A DNA stretch of 9,096 bases. Origin: JAMCXS01 sp964459065 (GTDB lineage Bacteria; Acidobacteriota; Terriglobia; UBA7540). How positions within the stretch are numbered: position 1 is the stretch's first letter; every line of letters starts with the position of its first letter. Under the pieces are notes generated by a model. It was not told the origin of the DNA. It was given only the letters and a program-made list of their open reading frames with translations, and did no database searches. The translations under genes and the position numbers were made by a program. Shown in pieces: positions 6,956-9,096 of this stretch. The stretch is taken from NCBI GenBank assembly GCA_964459065.1, contig CAYWMN010000149.1:1-9096 (forward strand). Reading direction: 5' to 3'.

Positions 6956-7329
6956 ATGGAACGCGAGTTTACCGCAGTTATCAAGAAGCAGGGCCGTTGG
7001 TACGTTGCCTACGTCGAAGAAATCCCCGNNNNNNNNNNNNNNNNNNNNNNNNNNNNNNNNNNNNNNNNNNNNNNNNNNNNNNNNNNNNNNNNNNNNNNNN
7101 NNNNNNNNNNNNNNNNNNNNNNNNNNNNGCAGTTATCAAGAAGCAGGGCCGTTGGTACGTTGCCTACGTCGAAGAAATCCCCGGCGTGAACACGCAGGGC
7201 CGAACCCTCGACGAAACACGCCGGAATCTCCGAGAAGCGCTCCAGCTTATTCTGGAGACGAATCGCCAAATTGCCGCGGAGCAATCTCCCTCCGGAGCCC
7301 GCCGGGAACCCATAACGGTCGAGGTCTAG
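6956..7329 (+). CDS. hicB: HicB-family antitoxin, short form (interrupted by an assembly gap)
   Basis: As deposited, the frame starts at ATG 6956, runs into 100 Ns, and resumes in another frame after a repeated 55 bp. Merging the identical 55-bp edges removes 155 nt and gives an intact 72-residue protein: MEREFTAVIKKQGRWYVAYV, then EEIPGVNTQGRTLDETRRNL, then REALQLILETNRQIAAEQSP, ending REPITVEV. This is the compact HicB fold (COG1598-like), a partial RNase-H-like domain with the hallmark Y-V-A-Y-x-E-E-I-P-G and G-x-T-x-x-E-x-x-x-N-L-x-E-A. In the family this domain blocks the HicA RNase. No C-terminal helix-turn-helix or ribbon-helix-helix is present, so DNA binding and autoregulation are doubtful. 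hicA follows 7 nt later. Identity is clear; the exact sequence across the gap is inferred. Confidence 0.85.
6974..7028. repeat. Left contig edge, 55 bp identical to 7129-7183
   Basis: These 55 bases immediately before the N run are identical to the 55 bases immediately after it. An exact match that ends precisely at both gap edges is the sign of an unmerged contig overlap of one k-mer, not of a biological duplication. Confidence 0.9.
7029..7128. other. Assembly gap (100 N)
   Basis: Exactly 100 unknown bases, a conventional placeholder for a gap of unknown size, lie inside hicB. The identical 55-bp flanks suggest that the true gap size is minus 55. Confidence 0.97.
7129..7183. repeat. Right contig edge, 55 bp identical to 6974-7028
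   Basis: Second copy of the edge sequence. After it the hicB frame continues with GVNTQGRTLDE, the residues expected to follow EEIP in a HicB protein, which supports collapsing the two copies into one. Confidence 0.9.
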
Positions 7330-7336
7330 CCCTCAG

Positions 7337-7525
7337 GTGAAACGCCGCGAATTGATGCGCCACCTTACCGAGCACGGATGCCAACTGGTTCGTGAGGGGG
7401 CCCGGCACTCGGTTGTTTACAATCCTCCAAAGAACTCAACCTCTACTGTTCCCCGGCATCGCGAGGTGGCTGACATCCTCGCCCGTAAAATTTGCCGCGA
7501 CTTGGGAGTACCCCCGCCCCAATAG
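7337..7525 (+). CDS. hicA: HicA-family mRNA interferase toxin
   Basis: HicA toxins are small double-stranded-RNA-binding-fold RNases that cut mRNA when not bound by HicB. The 62-residue protein matches the family along its length: MKRRELMRHLTEHGCQLVRE, then GARHSVVYNP with the conserved catalytic His (H24) after the glycine, then a VPRHREVADILARKICRDLG segment (39-57), the usual C-terminal helix signature. The GTG at 7337 is chosen because it gives the normal family N-terminus. It lacks a clear Shine-Dalgarno and starts 7 nt after hicB, so translation is probably coupled to the antitoxin. The order antitoxin-toxin is the reverse of E. coli hicAB but frequent for short HicB partners. All expected residues are present, so the toxin looks functional. 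Confidence 0.93.
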   Translation: MKRRELMRHLTEHGCQLVREGARHSVVYNPPKNSTSTVPRHREVADILARKICRDLGVPPPQ

Positions 7526-7590
7526 AATCCTTCGCGATCGCACAGATTCTGGAGCCTCCCATCCTCACGCCGGAATCGCCTCCTGATCAC

Positions 7591-7645
7591 AGCCCTCGCC
7601 CCTGGGGAGCCGGTGGCCGCGCCAGAGGCCGGGTGAGGGGTCTTG
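7591..7645. repeat. Interspersed palindromic repeat, copy B
   Basis: This copy matches 6628-6682 at 53 of 55 positions in the same orientation and starts 65 bases after the hicA stop. One of the two differences breaks a pair in the inner stem (GGCCGC / GAGGCC) while the outer arms are kept. Together the copies bracket the hicBA pair, 963 bp apart. Confidence 0.85.
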
Positions 7646-7833
7646 TTGCAGCCCTTCGGCGTCAGCCCGCCCGTCGACCCCAAGCCGCTGTTCCAATTTG
7701 ACACATTTAGCCCGTTTTTGCCCCGCTTTTCACATTAAATTTTCGATGCAACCGATTGATTCCAAATCACTAATTTGATCTCGCCAAAAATCGTCCCACA
7801 AATCCCACGCGTCTCATTTCGCTCTGCTAAGCT

Positions 7834-7855
7834 CGAAGTGCGAAGTCGTGAAAAC
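7834..7855. repeat. Upstream relative of the CGAAG...AAGT(C/T)GTTGAAAA repeat
   Basis: CGAAGTGCGAAGTCGTGAAA plus AC aligns, with two one-base gaps, to 8812-8835 and 8888-8911 at the other end of the gene. The shared parts are CGAAG, AAGTCGT and GAAAA. The match is short and could be chance. Confidence 0.35.
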
Positions 7856-7885
7856 CCAATTCAAGGCTTCCCAGCCCCTACGCAC

Positions 7886-7891
7886 AGGAGG
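7886..7891 (+). promoter_or_regulatory. Ribosome binding site of the STGPR-family gene
   Basis: AGGAGG lies four bases before ATG 7896. It decides against the in-frame ATG at 7848, which has no such site and would add 16 residues not expected for the family. The AGGAATC-ATG context is the same as before the secreted protein gene at 312. Confidence 0.8.
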
Positions 7892-7895
7892 AATC

Positions 7896-8831
7896 ATGCC
7901 GTTAAAAAAGCACGCACTCAATCCCCGGGAAGTCACGGCCCGGCGCCGGAACTCCAGAAAATCCACCGGGCCGCGCTCGGCGGCGGGCAAGCGCCGCTCG
8001 TCCCTGAATGCCCTCAAGTACGGAACCTGCTCCGGCCGCCACTCGCTTGCTGAAGTGTTGCAGGAGCTCGGCGAAGATCCCCGCGAGTTTCAACGATTCG
8101 TCGCGGGCCTTCTGGCCTCGCTCGATCCGGCCGACGGCGTGGAGCGGATGCTGGTGGAAGACATTGCCACGCTGGGTTGGAAAAAGCGGCGGCTTGACCG
8201 CATTCAGCAGGGTCTGCAGTTGCGCAACCTGGAGCTGCTGGAGCTGGAGCGCCACCGGCAGGCGCTCGAGGTCGGCCGCGAGAGCCCGGACCTTTCCCAG
8301 GCTGAAATCCTCAAGACGGGATTGCGCCGGGCAAAGAAATCGCCGGCCAAATTCGGCGAGGTTCTCTCTTATCTCGACCTGCTCGCCAAGGCGGTCGAAA
8401 ATAATGATTTCTCACAGGACGCCGAACCCATCTTCGCCGCGCTCTATGGCGAACAACCCACGCTGCGCGGCGCCGAGATTACCGCCCTCTACGAGCGCTT
8501 TCAGCAGCCGCACGAAGCGACGGAAGAAAACCGGGCGCTCCAGGCGCGGCTGAAGCTGGCGCTCCAGGAAGAGACGCGCGACGTGGCCGAAGAATACGCC
8601 CTCTACCTCCAGGAGTACGTCCACGTCTCGCCCGCCCTGCGCAACGCCACGCTGGCGCCCACCAACCCGGAGTGGCGCTCGATCATCCGCCACGAGTACA
8701 CGCTCGACCGCCTGATCGAACGCAAACTCAAGCTCCTGATGCAGGTGCAAAAAGCCCGCCGCGCCCGCGAAAACGACGCTCACGAAAAAAAAGAATTCTT
8801 TTTTACGCAAACGAAGCTAGGAAGTCGTTGA
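7896..8831 (+). CDS. Uncharacterised 'STGPR...NALK' family protein, basic and helical
   Basis: The 311-residue protein has no signal peptide or membrane segment. It starts with a basic low-complexity region: REVTARRRNSRKSTGPRSAA (11-30), then GKRRSSLNALKYG (31-43). Residues 50-175 are mostly helical, with a charged segment VEDIATLGWKKRRLDRIQQG (87-106) and a Leu/Glu-rich LQLRNLELLELERHRQALE (107-125). A second helical part (200-240) leads to IRHEYTLDRLIERKLKLLMQ (264-283) and an Arg/Lys-rich end. I recognise the N-S-x-K-S-T-G-P-R, G-K-x-x-S-S-x-N-A-L-K motif and the Y-T-L-D-R helix as marks of a family I remember as multi-copy in Acidobacteria and without known function. The basic N-terminus could bind nucleic acid, but nothing proves it. 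The frame ends at TGA 8829-8831 within a repeat, directly after an A8 run, so the C-terminal dozen residues (EFFFTQTKLGSR) may not be the ancestral end. Confidence 0.85.
   Translation: MPLKKHALNPREVTARRRNSRKSTGPRSAAGKRRSSLNALKYGTCSGRHSLAEVLQELGEDPREFQRFVAGLLASLDPADGVERMLVEDIATLGWKKRRLDRIQQGLQLRNLELLELERHRQALEVGRESPDLSQAEILKTGLRRAKKSPAKFGEVLSYLDLLAKAVENNDFSQDAEPIFAALYGEQPTLRGAEITALYERFQQPHEATEENRALQARLKLALQEETRDVAEEYALYLQEYVHVSPALRNATLAPTNPEWRSIIRHEYTLDRLIERKLKLLMQVQKARRARENDAHEKKEFFFTQTKLGSR
8787..8804. repeat. 18-bp perfect A/T palindrome inside the gene's 3' end
   Basis: AAAAAAGAATTCTTTTTT is a perfect palindrome. Its left arm is part of an A8 run (8785-8792) read in frame as GAA AAA AAA GAA, so A-AAA-AAA at 8786-8792 fits a slippery heptamer. 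It could promote slippage or only reflect low complexity. Confidence 0.7.
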
Positions 8832-8834
8832 AAA
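8809..8834. repeat. 26-nt degenerate direct repeat, copy 1 (contains the stop codon)
   Basis: AAACGAAGCTAGGAAGTCGT plus TGAAAA matches 8885-8910 at 22 of 26 positions, 76 bp apart. The TGA stop of the upstream gene lies inside it. Confidence 0.65.
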
Positions 8835-8861
8835 TAAAGGATGGGCACTGAAAAAACAGCA

Positions 8862-8894
8862 AAAACGAACCTAAAACGAAGCTAAAACGAAGCG
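8862..8894. repeat. Three tandem 11-bp units AAAACGAA(C/G)C(T/G)
   Basis: The units are AAAACGAACCT, AAAACGAAGCT and AAAACGAAGCG, back to back. Because 11 is not a multiple of 3, each added unit shifts the reading frame of anything translated through it. Confidence 0.8.
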
Positions 8895-8910
8895 GGCAAG
8901 TTGTTGAAAA
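8885..8910. repeat. 26-nt degenerate direct repeat, copy 2
   Basis: AAACGAAGCGGGCAAGTTGT plus TGAAAA is the second copy of 8809-8834. It overlaps the last 11-bp tandem unit. Confidence 0.65.
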
Positions 8911-9030
8911 CTCGTAAGAGGAAAATAAACGAAGCGAAGATTCACGGCGCTGGCTCAAGCAAGCGTTCACGGCCGTTCCCGCAACCTCCCGCCGTTTCAA
9001 GTCCGCGTTTCCTGGGACAGGTTGGGCCAA

Positions 9031-9049
9031 TGTCCTTTTTACAAGGACA
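9031..9049. terminator. Small hairpin near the window end
   Basis: TGTCCTT-TTTAC-AAGGACA is a perfect 7-bp stem with a 5-base loop. No T-run follows on the plus strand. It is a weak candidate for the transcript end of the gene at 7896-8831, about 200 bases upstream. Confidence 0.25.
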
Positions 9050-9077
9050 AGAGCCCATACGACTCATCCGCAGATGC

Positions 9078-9086
9078 TGGTAAGAT
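9078..9086 (+). promoter_or_regulatory. Possible extended -10 for a gene beyond the window
   Basis: TGGTAAGAT fits TGn plus a 4-of-6 match to TATAAT. No good -35 is found 17 bases upstream. It would drive a gene that starts after the window end. Confidence 0.25.
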
Positions 9087-9096
9087 AGAGGCTTGT

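Larger units (their letters stand above)
7526..7895. other. Intergenic region between hicA and the STGPR-family gene
   Basis: No gene is supported. It contains the second palindromic repeat (7591-7645), then about 250 bases that become distinctly AT-richer around 7690-7810. A TTGACA at 7698-7703 has no matching -10 at normal spacing. A short inverted repeat CAAAT-CACTA-ATTTG lies at 7763-7777. Just before the gene, 7834-7855 resembles repeats found at the gene's 3' end. Confidence 0.55.
8832..9096. other. Non-coding 3' flank with decayed repeats
   Basis: No gene is supported. The first 110 bases are A-rich with repeated AACGAAGC motifs. The remainder is ordinary sequence with one hairpin and a possible promoter at the edge. 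A 60-codon frame at 8901-9083 has no ribosome binding site and begins inside the repeats. Confidence 0.55.

Noticed and set aside
6974..7183. True tandem duplication inside hicB
   Set aside because: The copies are identical and end exactly at a 100-N gap, and 55 equals a common assembler k-mer. An assembly overlap explains all of this.
6696..7340. Frame across the intergenic region and the N gap
   Set aside because: Made of repeat elements and Ns, with an out-of-frame reading of hicB. No ribosome binding site or family motif.
7698..7740. Sigma-70 promoter with TTGACA at 7698
   Set aside because: No -10-like hexamer at 15-19 bases. The nearest A/T-rich match (TTAAAT, 7735) is over 30 bases away.
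8787..8804. Intrinsic terminator formed by the A/T palindrome
   Set aside because: The stem would contain almost only A-U pairs and no loop, and it lies inside the coding frame, so it cannot act as a typical terminator.
8862..8894. CRISPR-like array
   Set aside because: The units are 11 bp and directly adjacent with no spacers, and no cas gene is present.
8901..9083. 60-codon plus-strand frame near the window end
   Set aside because: Starts inside the degenerate repeats without a ribosome binding site and shows no family signal. More likely a remnant or chance.

Overview
The window looks like a piece of a metagenome-assembled genome of a GC-rich Gram-negative bacterium, most likely an acidobacterium (Acidobacteriota, Terriglobia-like). 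The taxonomic guess rests on the gene content (a beta-lactamase-fold/NamZ fusion, a protein of the 'STGPR...NALK' family that I remember as common in Acidobacteria, and a HicBA pair of the type common there) and on the interspersed repeats. It is an inference, not a measurement. A 100-N scaffold gap flanked by an exact 55-bp duplication shows that this is a scaffolded draft assembly.

Left part (1-6609): peptidoglycan salvage joined to peptidoglycan synthesis. On the minus strand lie the 5' part of a small secreted protein of unknown function (312 to 1, running off the window) and a large exported fusion protein (2855 to 444). The fusion joins a serine beta-lactamase-fold amidase-like domain (AmiE/YbbE type) to a NamZ/DUF1343 exo-beta-N-acetylmuramidase domain. 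Divergently, on the plus strand and behind a clear extended -10 promoter, runs murQ - nagA - murA. murQ and nagA overlap by GTGA, and murA follows 39 nt later. The proposed flow is as follows. The exported fusion releases MurNAc and trims its peptide in the periplasm. MurQ turns MurNAc-6-phosphate into GlcNAc-6-phosphate. NagA deacetylates this to GlcN-6-phosphate. After conversion to UDP-GlcNAc elsewhere, MurA starts new precursor synthesis. The MurNAc transporter and kinase needed between these steps are not in the window.

Middle part (6610-7895): a repeat-rich accessory segment carrying a small hicB-hicA toxin-antitoxin pair. It lies between two direct copies of a 55-bp GC-rich palindromic element (6628-6682 and 7591-7645). 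The hicB gene is interrupted by the N gap. Merging the 55-bp overlap at the gap edges restores an intact 72-residue HicB.

Right part (7896-9096): one gene for a 311-residue basic, helical protein of the uncharacterised 'STGPR' family. Its 3' end contains an A8 run, an 18-bp perfect A/T palindrome and degenerate AACGAAGC-type repeats that continue past the stop codon, including three tandem 11-bp units. No further gene can be supported up to the window end, although a possible promoter sits in the last 20 bases.
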